DNA of 64,000 bases from Filimonas lacunae (GCF_002355595.1 NZ_AP017422.1:6266823-6330822); one strand, 5' to 3'; counted from the stretch's first letter, positions 1-9,715 are shown. The notes: a model not told the origin generated them from the sequence alone. Numbers and translations are program-made.

Positions 1-816
1 GCCATTAAGGCACATACCGAGTTAAGTTCAGGCACTGTATCTGTTTCTTTTGCCGCTATCCAGTTTTTAAAACAACATTTACCAGATGCTTCCCACAAGA
101 AAATAGTATTACTGGGCACTGGTAAAATTGGCCGTAACACCTGTAAAAACCTGGTGGATTATTGCGGGGCCGACAGCAACAACATTACACTTGTTAACCG
201 CACCCAGGCTAAAGCCGAAGCGCTGGCCCAGGAACTGCAGGTAAAAACAGCACCTTACAGCCAGATGATGCAGGTAGTGCAACAAGCCGATGTGGTTATT
301 GTGGCTACCAACGCCGAAGAACCAGTGATTTGCAAAAAAGACCTGGAAGGCTTTGGTGCTAAAATTCTGATTGATCTTTCTATTCCCAACAATATTGAGC
401 CCGCTGCAGGTGAACTGCCAGGCGTGGCACTGGTAAACGTAGATGGTTTATCCAGAATAAATGATGAAACCCTGCAAAACAGGATAGCAGAAGTGCCCAA
501 AGCCAATGCTATTATTGTACAGCACATGCAGGAATTTTTAGAGTGGTATGGCATGCGCCAGCATGTGCCCGCCCTGAAAGCCGCCAAATTGAAATTACAG
601 GAACTGCACGAGTGTGGCCTGTTTACCCTGGCAGCAGAAGCAGAAAACACACCTGCTACCGGTGGGTGCCCTTTTCATCACAAGCAACCCTCCTCCGAAG
701 AAACTATCCAGAAGGTAATTAATAATATGGCGCTGAAAATGCGCCGCCAGCAACTTCCCGGTTGTTCTTATATAGAGGCCATTAATGATTTTATTTCCGC
801 AGGAAATATGAATTAG
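1..816 (+). CDS. hemA: Glutamyl-tRNA reductase, C-terminal part
   Basis: Catalyses the first committed step of C5-pathway tetrapyrrole synthesis, reducing glutamyl-tRNA to glutamate-1-semialdehyde with NADPH. The reading frame is open from base 1, so the N-terminal catalytic domain with its cysteine lies outside the window. About 271 residues are visible. They include the nucleotide-binding loop GTGKIG (visible residues 39-44), the rest of the Rossmann domain, and a helical C-terminal dimerisation region. The gene heads a co-directional haem cluster and hemC follows 26 nt later. The product, glutamate-1-semialdehyde, is the substrate of HemL encoded at the far end of the same cluster. The family call is firm; the gene is partial only because the window cuts it. 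Confidence 0.95.
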   Translation, partial: AIKAHTELSSGTVSVSFAAIQFLKQHLPDASHKKIVLLGTGKIGRNTCKNLVDYCGADSNNITLVNRTQAKAEALAQELQVKTAPYSQMMQVVQQADVVIVATNAEEPVICKKDLEGFGAKILIDLSIPNNIEPAAGELPGVALVNVDGLSRINDETLQNRIAEVPKANAIIVQHMQEFLEWYGMRQHVPALKAAKLKLQELHECGLFTLAAEAENTPATGGCPFHHKQPSSEETIQKVINNMALKMRRQQLPGCSYIEAINDFISAGNMN

Positions 817-842
817 TTTCGCGGCCCGGAAGCATATAACAA

Positions 843-1796
843 ATGAGCAGGATATTAAAAATAGGCACCAGAGACAGCGAACTCGCTGTATGGCAGGCTA
901 CGTTGGTACAAAACCAGTTAGCAGCACACAATATTGCCAGTGAGCTGGTGTACATTAAAAGTGATGGTGATATAGACCTGGTTACCCCTTTGTATGAAAT
1001 TGGCGTTCAGGGTGTTTTTACCAAAACACTGGACGCAGCGCTGCTGAGCAAACGCATTGACATAGCAGTGCACAGCATGAAAGATGTGCCTACTCAATTG
1101 GCCAAAGGTATTACACAGGCTGCCGTTTTAAAAAGAGCTTCCAGCAAAGACATACTGGTACACAAAGGCGGATGGGAACTGGTAAATGGCGAATGGACCA
1201 TGACCAATCCGGAGCAGGCGGCCATCATTGCCACCAGCAGCATACGCCGTAAAGCACAATGGTTAAACCGTTACCCCCATCATACTATTGAAAACCTGCG
1301 TGGTAATGTAAATACCCGTTTACAAAAAGTGGCCGACAGCAACTGGACAGGCGCCATTTTTGCCGCCGCTGGTTTAGAACGCATAGAAAAAAGACCAGAC
1401 AACTCTTTTGAGCTGGACTGGATGCTACCCGCCGCTGCACAAGGCGCCATTATGGTGGTTTGTCGCGAAGAAGAGCCTGACACCAAAGAAGCCTGTGGCC
1501 TGTTAAACGATGCCGATACCGCATTGTGCGTGAAACTGGAAAGAGATTTTCTGCGCACATTAATGGGCGGTTGCTCTACACCTATCAGTGCACTGGCCGC
1601 TATCAGCAATAATACCCTCACTTTTACCGGCAACATCTATTCACTGGATGGTAGCCAGAAAAAAGAAACCCATATGGAATTGCCTATGGATACCCGGCAC
1701 GATGTTTTAGCACAAACCGGTAACAAGGCTGCATGGGAGTTATTACAGAATGGTGCAGATAAAATAGTAGAAGAGATACGCAATGCAGGGTACTAA
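843..1796 (+). CDS. hemC: Porphobilinogen deaminase (hydroxymethylbilane synthase)
   Basis: Polymerises four porphobilinogen units into hydroxymethylbilane in the cytoplasm. The 317-residue length is normal for the family. The N-terminus (RILKIGTRDSELAVWQA) and the motif HSMKDVPT are typical. The dipyrromethane-cofactor cysteine is seen in MGGCSTPISA, Cys at about residue 244. The 3' end overlaps the hemD start by 14 nt, which suggests translational coupling of the two enzymes. HemC releases an unstable linear tetrapyrrole that HemD must close promptly. Confidence is high from motif, length and context. Confidence 0.97.
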   Translation: MSRILKIGTRDSELAVWQATLVQNQLAAHNIASELVYIKSDGDIDLVTPLYEIGVQGVFTKTLDAALLSKRIDIAVHSMKDVPTQLAKGITQAAVLKRASSKDILVHKGGWELVNGEWTMTNPEQAAIIATSSIRRKAQWLNRYPHHTIENLRGNVNTRLQKVADSNWTGAIFAAAGLERIEKRPDNSFELDWMLPAAAQGAIMVVCREEEPDTKEACGLLNDADTALCVKLERDFLRTLMGGCSTPISALAAISNNTLTFTGNIYSLDGSQKKETHMELPMDTRHDVLAQTGNKAAWELLQNGADKIVEEIRNAGY

Positions 1797-2484
1797 AGCA
1801 AACATATTATGCACCCGCTCACTGGAAGGCCCGCATGTTCAAAAAGCGGTGGACCATGGTTTACACCTGGTTACCGTTCCCTTTATTCACACAGAAGCCA
1901 TACATACCCCTGAGCTACAGGCCAGGGTACAGGAAATTGCTGCACAACCTGCCACAGTGGTATTTACCAGTATTAAAGCGGTAGAAGCTGTATTGCCATT
2001 ATTGCCTGCCACACCCCAATGGCGCATTTACTGCCTGGGCGGTGTTACCAAAGAATTACTGGTGCAGCATTTTGGCGAAGCAGCCATTGCAGGCGCTTCT
2101 AAAAATGCTACTTCGCTGGCTGAAAAAATACTGAAAGCCAGCCCCCTGCCACAGGAAGTATTTTTTTTCTGTGGCGACCAGCGTATGGACGATCTGCCAC
2201 AGTTGTTGCAACAACACAACATAGCTGTGCAGGAAATTATAGCCTATACCACCCAACAAACCCCGCACACAATAGAAGTAAGCTACGACGGTATACTGTT
2301 TTTTAGTCCCAGTGCCGTGCATAGCTTTTTTTCTACCAACACCATTCACACCGATGTAGTGTTGTTTGCCATTGGCAAAACCACTGCCGCCACCATACAC
2401 TCGTATGTGTGTAATAAGATAGTTACCAGTGAATGGCCTGGTCAGGAACACATGATAGACCTGGTGATAGATTATTTTAAATAG
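1783..2484 (+). CDS. hemD: Uroporphyrinogen-III synthase
   Basis: Closes hydroxymethylbilane with inversion of ring D to give uroporphyrinogen III. The family is poorly conserved in sequence, so the call rests on length (233 residues), a recognisable two-domain pattern ([12 protein letters not shown] near the N-terminal third, [14 protein letters not shown] in the C-terminal half), and position between hemC and hemE. It overlaps hemC by 14 nt and is followed by hemE after 5 nt, so the three are probably co-transcribed and translationally coupled. No odd features were noticed. Confidence 0.93.
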   Translation: MQGTKANILCTRSLEGPHVQKAVDHGLHLVTVPFIHTEAIHTPELQARVQEIAAQPATVVFTSIKAVEAVLPLLPATPQWRIYCLGGVTKELLVQHFGEAAIAGASKNATSLAEKILKASPLPQEVFFFCGDQRMDDLPQLLQQHNIAVQEIIAYTTQQTPHTIEVSYDGILFFSPSAVHSFFSTNTIHTDVVLFAIGKTTAATIHSYVCNKIVTSEWPGQEHMIDLVIDYFK

Positions 2485-2489
2485 ATGAT

Positions 2490-3518
2490 ATGCTACAAAA
2501 CGATTTGTTATTACGTACCCTGAAAGGGGAATCTGTGGAAAGAACGCCGGTGTGGATGATGCGCCAGGCAGGCCGTTATTTACCCGACTACAGAGTACTA
2601 CGTGATAAGTATACTTTCTTTGAACGTTGTCAGAAGCCCGAGCTGGCTACTGAAATTACCTTGCAGCCCATTGACCAGGTGGGTGTAGATGCAGCTATTA
2701 TATTCTCTGATATATTAGTGATACCCCAGGCTATGGGCCTGGAAGTGCAGCTGATTGAACATAAAGGCCCGGTGTTACCTGATCCTATTAAATCTATTGC
2801 CGATTTAAAGCGTGTGCACATTCCGGATGTGCACGAGTCGCTGGGCTATGTATTCGACGCCCTGCGCATGACCAAAGCTGCCTTGAATGGCCGTGTGCCG
2901 TTGATTGGTTTTGCCGGCGCACCCTGGACTATTTTATGCTATATGGTACAAGGCAAAGGCTCTAAAACCTTTGACGAGGCTAAAGCTTTTTGTTACACAC
3001 AGCCAGAAGCTGCCCACCAGTTACTGCAAATGATTACCGACACCACCATTCTTTACCTGAAAGAGCAGGTGAAAGCCGGTGCAGATGTAATACAGGTGTT
3101 CGACAGCTGGGGTGGCCTGTTGAGTCCGGAAGATTTTGAAAACTTATCCCTTCGTTATATGCGCCAGATTATAGCCGCATTAAAAGACGAAGTGTTAACC
3201 ATACTGTTTGCCAAAGGCGCCTGGCATTCGCTGCCACAGATGGCTGCCACTGGAGCAAATGGCTTAGGCATTGACTGGTGTATTCCACCACACATGGCCC
3301 GCCAGATGGCTGGAAACACCGTTACGCTGCAAGGTAATTTTGATCCGGCTAAACTACTGTCGCCTATTCCTGTTATTGAAAAAGAAGTAAAACAAATGCT
3401 GCAGCAGTTTGGCCCCGGCAGGCATATTGCCAACCTGGGACATGGCATACTACCCAATGTGCCCGTTGATCATGCACGTGCTTTTGTTGATACGGTTAAA
3501 CAATACAGACACGCATAA
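2490..3518 (+). CDS. hemE: Uroporphyrinogen decarboxylase
   Basis: Removes the four acetate carboxyls of uroporphyrinogen III to give coproporphyrinogen III. The protein has 342 residues, the family norm. The signature [16 protein letters not shown] is present with substrate-binding arginines at residues 25 and 29, and the catalytic-site aspartate lies in [15 protein letters not shown]-terminal motifs LQGNFDP and NLGHGI are also present. The gene begins 5 nt after hemD and is closed by a strong hairpin at 3523-3546, so the first transcription unit of the cluster probably ends here. Confidence 0.97.
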   Translation: MLQNDLLLRTLKGESVERTPVWMMRQAGRYLPDYRVLRDKYTFFERCQKPELATEITLQPIDQVGVDAAIIFSDILVIPQAMGLEVQLIEHKGPVLPDPIKSIADLKRVHIPDVHESLGYVFDALRMTKAALNGRVPLIGFAGAPWTILCYMVQGKGSKTFDEAKAFCYTQPEAAHQLLQMITDTTILYLKEQVKAGADVIQVFDSWGGLLSPEDFENLSLRYMRQIIAALKDEVLTILFAKGAWHSLPQMAATGANGLGIDWCIPPHMARQMAGNTVTLQGNFDPAKLLSPIPVIEKEVKQMLQQFGPGRHIANLGHGILPNVPVDHARAFVDTVKQYRHA

Positions 3519-3522
3519 AACT

Positions 3523-3546
3523 AACGGGCCCGCATGGGCCCGTTTT
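3523..3546 (+). terminator. Rho-independent terminator after hemE
   Basis: A perfect 9-bp GC-rich stem, AACGGGCCC (3523-3531) against GGGCCCGTT (3536-3544), with a GCAT loop and a short T-run. It starts 4 nt after the hemE stop and separates hemA-C-D-E from the hydrolase and hemF-B-L. Confidence 0.8.
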
Positions 3547-3568
3547 GTATACCATTAAGCAATAGATT

Positions 3569-4576
3569 ATGAAAACACGGTTTACCATTTTATTGACCTG
3601 TTGCCTGTTAGCTACCACAGTGTTTACAACACAGGCACAAAGCAATATAAAAGCACTGGGTCTGTGCCTGGAAAACTACACCTATCCTTATCCTGTACAG
3701 TATTTGAAGCTTACCCTGCAGGGCGAAAACCTGCAAATGGCTTATATGGACGTAAAGCCTGATAACTACAATGGCCACAACGTATTGTTATTACATGGTA
3801 AAAACTTCAACGGCGCTTACTGGGCCACTACCATCCAGGCTTTAACACAAAAAGGCTTTCGTGTAATTGTGCCCGACCAGATAGGCTTTGGTAAATCGTC
3901 CAAACCTACCCACCTGCAATACACCTTTCAGTTGCTGGCGCAAAACACCAAAGCCATTTTGGACACACTGGGCATTACTAAAATAAACGTGCTGGGCCAT
4001 TCTATGGGTGGCATGGTGGCTACCCGTTTTACCCTCATGTATCCACAGGTGGTAGAAAAGTTTATACTGGAAAATCCTATAGGCCTGGAAGACTGGAAGC
4101 TGAAAGTACCTTACCAACCGGTAGAAACCTGGTATAAAAACGAACTGAAACAGAATTATGAAAGCATTCGCAAATACCAGAGCGATAGCTATTACGATAA
4201 CAAGTGGAAACCGGAGTATGACGAATGGGTAAACCTGCAAGCAGGCTGGACGCTTAGCCCTGAATATGCAAGGGTAGCCTGGAATGCAGCGCTTACCTAC
4301 GACATGATATTTACCCAACCCGTTTGCTACGAGTTTACACAAATTACGGCTCCTACCCTGCTGATTATAGGTCAGCGCGACCGCACTGCACTGGGTAAGG
4401 CCAATGTTAACGATGAGGTACGTAAAACAATGGGCCTGTATCCCGAACTGGGTAAGCTTACCCAGCAAAAAATCAAAGGCTCGCAGCTGGTACCGCTGGA
4501 TAACGTAGGCCACCTGCCCCACATAGAAGCTTTTGACCGCTTTATACAGCCTTTATTACAATTTTTACAACCCTGA
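3569..4576 (+). CDS. Secreted alpha/beta-fold hydrolase
   Basis: A 335-residue serine hydrolase with an N-terminal Sec signal peptide (about residues 1-24, hydrophobic core LLTCCLLATTVF, cleavage after QAQ). The nucleophile elbow GHSMGG puts Ser at about residue 145. The likely acid is Asp271 in GQRDRT and the likely base is His315 in GHLPHIEAF, so a full catalytic triad is visible. Family members include esterases, lipases and haloalkane-dehalogenase-like enzymes; the substrate cannot be read from sequence. It sits between hemE and hemF in the haem cluster, with a terminator just upstream, so it may have its own promoter. A role in haem metabolism is not shown by the sequence. Confidence 0.88.
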   Translation: MKTRFTILLTCCLLATTVFTTQAQSNIKALGLCLENYTYPYPVQYLKLTLQGENLQMAYMDVKPDNYNGHNVLLLHGKNFNGAYWATTIQALTQKGFRVIVPDQIGFGKSSKPTHLQYTFQLLAQNTKAILDTLGITKINVLGHSMGGMVATRFTLMYPQVVEKFILENPIGLEDWKLKVPYQPVETWYKNELKQNYESIRKYQSDSYYDNKWKPEYDEWVNLQAGWTLSPEYARVAWNAALTYDMIFTQPVCYEFTQITAPTLLIIGQRDRTALGKANVNDEVRKTMGLYPELGKLTQQKIKGSQLVPLDNVGHLPHIEAFDRFIQPLLQFLQP

Positions 4577-4616
4577 TCGTTACCAACAAACATTATAACA
4601 CTGGCATCAATTGAAT

Positions 4617-5522
4617 ATGAAACAGAACTGGATCAATTACATTCACCAATTACAGGATGAGATATGTGCGGCACTGGAACAAGCCGATGGCAAAGCCGTT
4701 TTTGCAGAAGACAAATGGGAACGTGAAGGTGGTGGCGGCGGTAAAACACGTATCATAGCCAATGGTAATGTATTTGAAAAAGGCGGCGTAAACACCTCTG
4801 TAGTGTTTGGCGATGTAAGCGATGCCATGCGTCAACAACTGAAAATAGAAGGCAGCACGTGGTTTGCCTGTGGCCTTAGTTTGGTGCTACACCCTTTCAA
4901 TCCATTTGTACCTACCACGCATGCCAACTGGCGTTATTTTGAAGTATACGACACACAAGGAAATGTAATCAACAGCTGGTTTGGTGGCGGTGCTGATCTT
5001 ACCCCCTATTACCTGTTTGAAGAAGACGCCCGTCATTTTCATGGCACTTTAAAACAAGCGATGGAACCATTTGGCGCAGACCTGTACCCGAAATACAAAA
5101 AGCAATGTGATGCCTATTTTGTAAACAAACACAGGGGGGATGAAATGCGTGGTATTGGTGGTGTGTTTTACGATCACCTGGTGCCGGCAGACACAGCAGA
5201 TGCCGAAAGATTGTTTGCCTTTCAGCAAGCCAATGGCAACAACTTTGTAAACGCCTATGTACCTATTGTAGCCAGAAGAAAAGATATAGCGTATACCGAA
5301 CAACAAAAACACTGGCAGGAAATACGCCGTGGCCGCTATGTAGAGTTTAACCTCATTCATGACAGGGGAACCATCTTCGGTTTAAAAACCAATGGCCGCA
5401 CCGAAAGCATTTTGATGAGCCTGCCACCTACCGTACGTTTTGAATATAACTACCAGCCTGCTCCCGGAAGCGAAGAAGACAAGCTATTACAGGCTTGCCT
5501 GCACCCGGCACAATGGGCATAA
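4617..5522 (+). CDS. hemF: Oxygen-dependent coproporphyrinogen III oxidase
   Basis: Converts coproporphyrinogen III to protoporphyrinogen IX by aerobic oxidative decarboxylation. Family motifs are clear: GGGGGKTRI near the N-terminus, HPFNPFVPTTHANWRYFEV, and GGGADLTPYYL. The ATG at 4617 gives 301 residues, the usual length; an in-frame TTG at 4611 is also possible. The use of HemF rather than only the anaerobic HemN fits aerobic growth. It follows the hydrolase by 40 nt and precedes hemB by 35 nt. No ferrochelatase or protoporphyrinogen oxidase gene is visible in the window. Confidence 0.96.
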   Translation: MKQNWINYIHQLQDEICAALEQADGKAVFAEDKWEREGGGGGKTRIIANGNVFEKGGVNTSVVFGDVSDAMRQQLKIEGSTWFACGLSLVLHPFNPFVPTTHANWRYFEVYDTQGNVINSWFGGGADLTPYYLFEEDARHFHGTLKQAMEPFGADLYPKYKKQCDAYFVNKHRGDEMRGIGGVFYDHLVPADTADAERLFAFQQANGNNFVNAYVPIVARRKDIAYTEQQKHWQEIRRGRYVEFNLIHDRGTIFGLKTNGRTESILMSLPPTVRFEYNYQPAPGSEEDKLLQACLHPAQWA

Positions 5523-5557
5523 CCAATATGTATAGTGTAATTTTTAAAAGATAGTAT

Positions 5558-6538
5558 ATGTACTTACAGAGAAGAAACCGGATACTCAGACAAACTCCCG
5601 CCATTCGCGCAATGGTGGCTGAAACCATTTTAACTCCTGCCGATTTTATACTGCCCATATTTGTAGATGAAGGCACTAACGTGGAATATGAAATACCTTC
5701 TATGCCCGGCCAGTTTCGCCGCTCGTTAGACCTTACCGTGAAAGAAGTGAAAGAACTTTGGAACATGGGCATCAGAAGCGTAGATATTTTTATTAAATGT
5801 CCGGATGAACTGAAAGATAATACCGGCAAAGAAGCCTGGAACCCTAATGGCCTGATGCAACGTACTATTAAAGCCATTAAAGACGCTTGTCCCGACATGG
5901 TGGTAATGACCGACGTGGCACTGGACCCCTACTCCATATACGGCCATGATGGCATTGTACAAGATGGCGAAATAGTAAACGATGAAACCGTTGAAGCATT
6001 GGTGAAAATGGTATTAAGCCATGCCGAAGCCGGAGTGGACTTTGTAGCCCCCAGCGATATGATGGATGGCCGTATAGCTGCTATGCGCGCCGTGCTGGAA
6101 GAAAACAACTTTACCAAAGTAGGTATTATGGCCTACAGCGCTAAATATGCCAGCTGCTTCTATGGCCCGTTCCGCGATGCACTGGACAGCGCTCCCGGCT
6201 TTGGCGATAAAAAAACTTACCAGATGGACTACGCCAATCGCAAAGAAGCCATCAAAGAAACCCTGATGGATGTAGAAGAAGGCGCAGACATTGTGATGGT
6301 GAAACCTGCTATGGCTTACCTGGATATTATACGTGAAATTAAAAACGCCGTAGATGTGCCTGTAAGCGCTTACCATGTAAGCGGTGAATATGCCATGATT
6401 AAAGCAGCCGCCGAAAAAGGCTGGCTGGACGAGAACAAAGCCATACTGGAAAGCCTTACGTCTATTAAAAGAGCCGGGGCCGACCTTATTGCCACCTATT
6501 TTGCAAAAGATGCCGTACGTTTATTAAACGGCCTGTAA
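5558..6538 (+). CDS. hemB: Delta-aminolevulinic acid dehydratase (porphobilinogen synthase)
   Basis: Condenses two 5-aminolevulinate molecules to porphobilinogen. It has 326 residues. The two Schiff-base lysines are visible, Lys196 in AYSAKYAS and Lys249 in MVKPAMAYLD. The metal-site segment reads DVALDPYSIYGHDG, lacking the cysteines of zinc-dependent enzymes, so it belongs to the aspartate-rich, magnesium/potassium-responsive class. It lies between hemF and hemL (13 nt gap to hemL), consistent with one transcript. Family and class calls are secure from motifs; the metal itself is inferred. Confidence 0.97.
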   Translation: MYLQRRNRILRQTPAIRAMVAETILTPADFILPIFVDEGTNVEYEIPSMPGQFRRSLDLTVKEVKELWNMGIRSVDIFIKCPDELKDNTGKEAWNPNGLMQRTIKAIKDACPDMVVMTDVALDPYSIYGHDGIVQDGEIVNDETVEALVKMVLSHAEAGVDFVAPSDMMDGRIAAMRAVLEENNFTKVGIMAYSAKYASCFYGPFRDALDSAPGFGDKKTYQMDYANRKEAIKETLMDVEEGADIVMVKPAMAYLDIIREIKNAVDVPVSAYHVSGEYAMIKAAAEKGWLDENKAILESLTSIKRAGADLIATYFAKDAVRLLNGL

Positions 6539-6550
6539 ATAACCTGTATT

Positions 6551-7843
6551 ATGTATCAATACGAATCGAGCAAAACATTATTCGAAAGAGCACAGCAAAG
6601 CATTCCTGGTGGCGTTAACTCCCCGGTGCGTGCTTTTAAAAGTGTAGGCGGCACCCCGGTATTTATGGAGAAAGCCAAAGGCGCTTATCTATACGATGTA
6701 GATGGAAACCAGTATGTAGACTACATAGCTTCCTGGGGCCCCATGATTATGGGTCACGCCTACGAACCGGTAGTAAAAGCCATACAGGCCAAAGCGGAAG
6801 ACTCTACCTCTTTTGGTGCACCTACCCAGCTGGAAATAGAAATGGCCGAGCTGATTAAAAGCATGGCACCTAATGTGGACATGGTACGTATGGTAAACAG
6901 CGGCACCGAAGCCTGCATGAGTGCTTTACGTTTAGCCCGTGGCTATACCGGCAAAAACAAGTTCATCAAATTTGAAGGCTGTTACCATGGCCACGCAGAT
7001 GCCTTCCTCGTAAAAGCAGGCAGTGGTTTAGCTACCTTCAACATTCAAACTGTGCCTGGCATCACTGCCGGTGCTGCCAACGATACCTTAACGGCTCCTT
7101 ACAACAACCTGGACGCAGTAAAGCAACTGGTAGCAGAACATAAAAACGAAATAGCCGCTATTATTATAGAACCCGTTGCTGGTAACATGGGTTGTATATT
7201 ACCGGAACCAGGCTTTTTAGAAGGCCTGCGTACCATCTGTACTGCCGAAAACATTGTACTGATATTTGATGAAGTAATGACAGGCTTTCGCCTGGCTGCT
7301 GGCGGCGCTCAACAAAAACTGAACATACAGGCCGATCTTATTTGCTATGGCAAAGTAATTGGCGCAGGTATGCCCGTAGGTGCTTTTGCAGGTAAAAAAG
7401 ATATCATGCAATACATAGCCCCACTGGGCAATGTATATCAGGCCGGCACCCTTAGCGGTAACCCGCTGGCTATGATTGCAGGTTATACCCTGTTAAAAGA
7501 ATTGAAAGAGAACCACGCTATCTATACGGAACTGGAACAGAAAACCGTGTACCTGCGTAATGGTCTGGACCGCGTATGCAAAGAAGCCGGTATCCCATAC
7601 ACTATTAACCAACTCGGCAGCATGATCAGCTTACATTTTGCGGAACATGCCGTTACAGATTTCGTAAGTGCTTCTGCCACTAACATTGAAAGGTTTAAAC
7701 AATTCTTTCATGCCATGCTCAAAAGAGGTATTTACTTACCTCCAAGTGCCTTTGAAAGCTGGTTCCTCAATCACGCGCTCACCCGCGATGATTTAGACAA
7801 AACCATTGCAGCAGCAGCAGATAGTTTAAAAGAAATCATATAA
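6551..7843 (+). CDS. hemL: Glutamate-1-semialdehyde 2,1-aminomutase
   Basis: A PLP-dependent class III aminotransferase-fold enzyme that turns glutamate-1-semialdehyde into 5-aminolevulinate. It has 430 residues. The N-terminal signature [18 protein letters not shown] is present. The PLP-binding lysine is Lys268 in [14 protein letters not shown], and the cofactor aspartate lies in [10 protein letters not shown]. It completes the C5 route started by HemA at the other end of the cluster. The gene is followed after 7 nt by a strong terminator, marking the end of the haem cluster. Confidence 0.97.
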   Translation: MYQYESSKTLFERAQQSIPGGVNSPVRAFKSVGGTPVFMEKAKGAYLYDVDGNQYVDYIASWGPMIMGHAYEPVVKAIQAKAEDSTSFGAPTQLEIEMAELIKSMAPNVDMVRMVNSGTEACMSALRLARGYTGKNKFIKFEGCYHGHADAFLVKAGSGLATFNIQTVPGITAGAANDTLTAPYNNLDAVKQLVAEHKNEIAAIIIEPVAGNMGCILPEPGFLEGLRTICTAENIVLIFDEVMTGFRLAAGGAQQKLNIQADLICYGKVIGAGMPVGAFAGKKDIMQYIAPLGNVYQAGTLSGNPLAMIAGYTLLKELKENHAIYTELEQKTVYLRNGLDRVCKEAGIPYTINQLGSMISLHFAEHAVTDFVSASATNIERFKQFFHAMLKRGIYLPPSAFESWFLNHALTRDDLDKTIAAAADSLKEII

Positions 7844-7850
7844 ATCTAGC

Positions 7851-7885
7851 GCGGGTGTATCAGTTGATACACCCGCTTCTTTTTG
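7851..7885 (+). terminator. Rho-independent terminator after hemL
   Basis: A perfect 12-bp stem, GCGGGTGTATCA (7851-7862) with TGATACACCCGC (7865-7876), followed by a T-rich tract. It closes the haem cluster. Confidence 0.85.
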
Positions 7886-7970
7886 TGCCCCCCTGTTCCT
7901 TGACACATCCGTTACTGAAAATGCATATAATAATTTAAGAGTACATTTACGCTACCCTAAATTCCAGGAA

Positions 7971-8651
7971 ATGTACTATAAGATTATACAGGACGAAGCC
8001 ATGTTACGCTCGTTTATTGACTGGCTACCCGACCTCGAAGAAGGCGAAGCCTATTATGTGTCTTTACTGGCCAGAAATAAATACTCCGATGTTATCAAAT
8101 CAGATAAGCAACAATTAAAACGTTTCACCAGTAAAAAGGGCGATCTGTATTATAAAATACTTCAACTGGAATGCCCGCTCGGCGCTTATACACAAAAAGG
8201 CAACCCCATTCCACAAGAAGCGCTTGCACTCTACATTACTCCTAACCCCAGAAGCCTATACGATGCCATGTTCACCGGCCTAACAGCACTGGCAAAATGT
8301 ATACAGCATCAACAGCGGGATACCAATCCCCACCAGGAAATCATGAGCGAAATACAAAAAAGTAAAAGCAGGAGTTGCTTTATCGATTTCGATTTTGATT
8401 ACAAAGCAGAAGGATTTGCCACTCAACTCCAATCGCAGATTTACGAGTATACAGGCCCAGCAGCCAAAGTACAGTTTATTGAAACCCGTGGCGGGTTTCA
8501 CGTTTTGATTGATCCATCCACAATAGAAGAACAATTCAGCAAAAGCTGGTTCAATAACATCAGACAATTACCACATGTAGATCAAACCGGCGATCTGCTG
8601 ATACCCACACCCGGATGTACACAGGGTGGATTTGTTCCTTTTATGTTATAA
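7971..8651 (+). CDS. Small stand-alone protein with primase-polymerase (AEP)-like motifs
   Basis: A 226-residue cytoplasmic protein of no annotated function that I recognise. Its motif order resembles archaeo-eukaryotic primase (PrimPol) domains. LYITPNPR ends at Arg94, like the NPR segment. CFIDFDFD carries acidic residues at 139, 141 and 143, like motif I DxD. ETRGGFHVLID has His177, like the sugar-binding motif II. VDQTGDLLIPTPGCTQGG has Asp204 and a PG turn, like motif III and the downstream PGT segment. There is no helicase, zinc-finger or PriCT domain and no such partner nearby. It is flanked by terminators on both sides, so it is monocistronic. The nucleotidyltransferase idea is inference; a catalytically inactive relative is possible. 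Confidence 0.55.
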   Translation: MYYKIIQDEAMLRSFIDWLPDLEEGEAYYVSLLARNKYSDVIKSDKQQLKRFTSKKGDLYYKILQLECPLGAYTQKGNPIPQEALALYITPNPRSLYDAMFTGLTALAKCIQHQQRDTNPHQEIMSEIQKSKSRSCFIDFDFDYKAEGFATQLQSQIYEYTGPAAKVQFIETRGGFHVLIDPSTIEEQFSKSWFNNIRQLPHVDQTGDLLIPTPGCTQGGFVPFML

Positions 8652-8676
8652 GCAACTACCAACCCATATAAAAGAC

Positions 8677-8710
8677 AAAGCCATTTCGAATGATTATCCG
8701 AAATGGCTTT
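8677..8710. terminator. Bidirectional hairpin between convergent genes
   Basis: A perfect 12-bp stem, AAAGCCATTTCG (8677-8688) with CGAAATGGCTTT (8699-8710) and a 10-nt loop. A/T-rich flanks on both sides make it usable as a terminator for the gene ending at 8651 (+) and the one ending at 8739 (-). Confidence 0.75.
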
Positions 8711-8738
8711 TGTATATACATGATACTTTATATCAAAA

Positions 8739-9569
8739 CTAGCTCTTATACTTTTTCAAAGGAACACTGAAACCAATGTTGGCTATCATTTCATAACAAC
8801 CAAAAGTTTGCTTGGCTCTACCCTGATAAACTTTCAGGTTGTAGTAATGAGCGCCTACCAGTTTGTTACAAAATTCCAGGTAACCATATTTAAAGAAAGT
8901 TGCACGTACAGCTGCTTCACCACCTATACAAAAGCCACCGAACTGGAAGCCCTGATCATTGTCTTGTCCAAAAATGGTATTTTGAACGTGTGGAATAACC
9001 ACACCTACACCACCTTTCAGCAATAAAGACAGGTTAAACCATTTTTGATGAAAGTTAGAGATCTGCTTGCGGTGTACCAGGTTAAACAACAGGAAGTTTG
9101 CGCCGTTATTTAACTGATACTGTAACTGCGGATTAGCAAGATCATCGTTGCGACGATATTCATCCACATGCTTTCCATCAATAGTGCCTTTAACATGTAA
9201 CAGTTGATCTTGCTTTACCTGGTATTTGGTATGATCGAAGTTTACTTCAAAAGCCCAGTTGTCTTTAAACCAGTAACCTACGCGGTAGTTGTATTGAGGA
9301 ATGCTGATAGCTTGCTTGAAAATATTTTCGTCCCATCCTGGTTTGTCCTTCGCTTGTACACGCACAAACGTGAAGTCGTTATTTAAACCGGGTTGTTTAA
9401 CGTGGATGGAACTTGCGGTATACCACTCTTTGTTGTATCCCCATGATCCGTAAAATTCACCTTTCTTACCAGGTTGAAAATACTTTTCCTGAGATTGAGC
9501 TTGTACCTGTGCAGTAAACATTACTGCTACCGCCAATATAGCAAAGGCGACTTTTACTGTTTTTTTCAT
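8739..9569 (-). CDS. Outer-membrane beta-barrel protein, uncharacterised
   Basis: A 276-residue exported protein with a clear signal peptide (MKKTVKVAFAILAVAVMFTA, cleavage near VQAQ). The mature part is rich in alternating aromatic/hydrophobic strands (YNYRVGYWFKDNWAFEVNF, FNLSLLLKGGVGVVIP, YEMIANIGFSVPLKKY), the pattern of a small outer-membrane barrel. No known enzymatic motif was recognised. An AraC-type regulator gene lies 146 bp upstream on the same strand. An exact TAnnTTTG box on the minus strand at 9651-9658 suggests the gene has its own promoter with a leader of about 75 nt. Confidence 0.7.
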   Translation of the reverse strand: MKKTVKVAFAILAVAVMFTAQVQAQSQEKYFQPGKKGEFYGSWGYNKEWYTASSIHVKQPGLNNDFTFVRVQAKDKPGWDENIFKQAISIPQYNYRVGYWFKDNWAFEVNFDHTKYQVKQDQLLHVKGTIDGKHVDEYRRNDDLANPQLQYQLNNGANFLLFNLVHRKQISNFHQKWFNLSLLLKGGVGVVIPHVQNTIFGQDNDQGFQFGGFCIGGEAAVRATFFKYGYLEFCNKLVGAHYYNLKVYQGRAKQTFGCYEMIANIGFSVPLKKYKS

Positions 9570-9650
9570 TGCTTGGTTTTGAACTACAATTATTATGTCG
9601 GGTTCTACAGTTGGGAGAGGGCTTTCACTTTTACTTAACTAAAAGGCACG

Positions 9651-9658
9651 CAAATGTA
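9651..9658 (-). promoter_or_regulatory. Bacteroidota -7 box for the barrel gene
   Basis: Reads TACATTTG on the minus strand, an exact match to TAnnTTTG, 81 nt before the start codon at 9569. No convincing -33 TTTG was found at the usual spacing. Confidence 0.45.
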
Positions 9659-9715
9659 CACGCTATTTTCAGTTTAGCCCGTGGTGTTTTTACATAAATT
9701 ATTTACCCGCTATAA

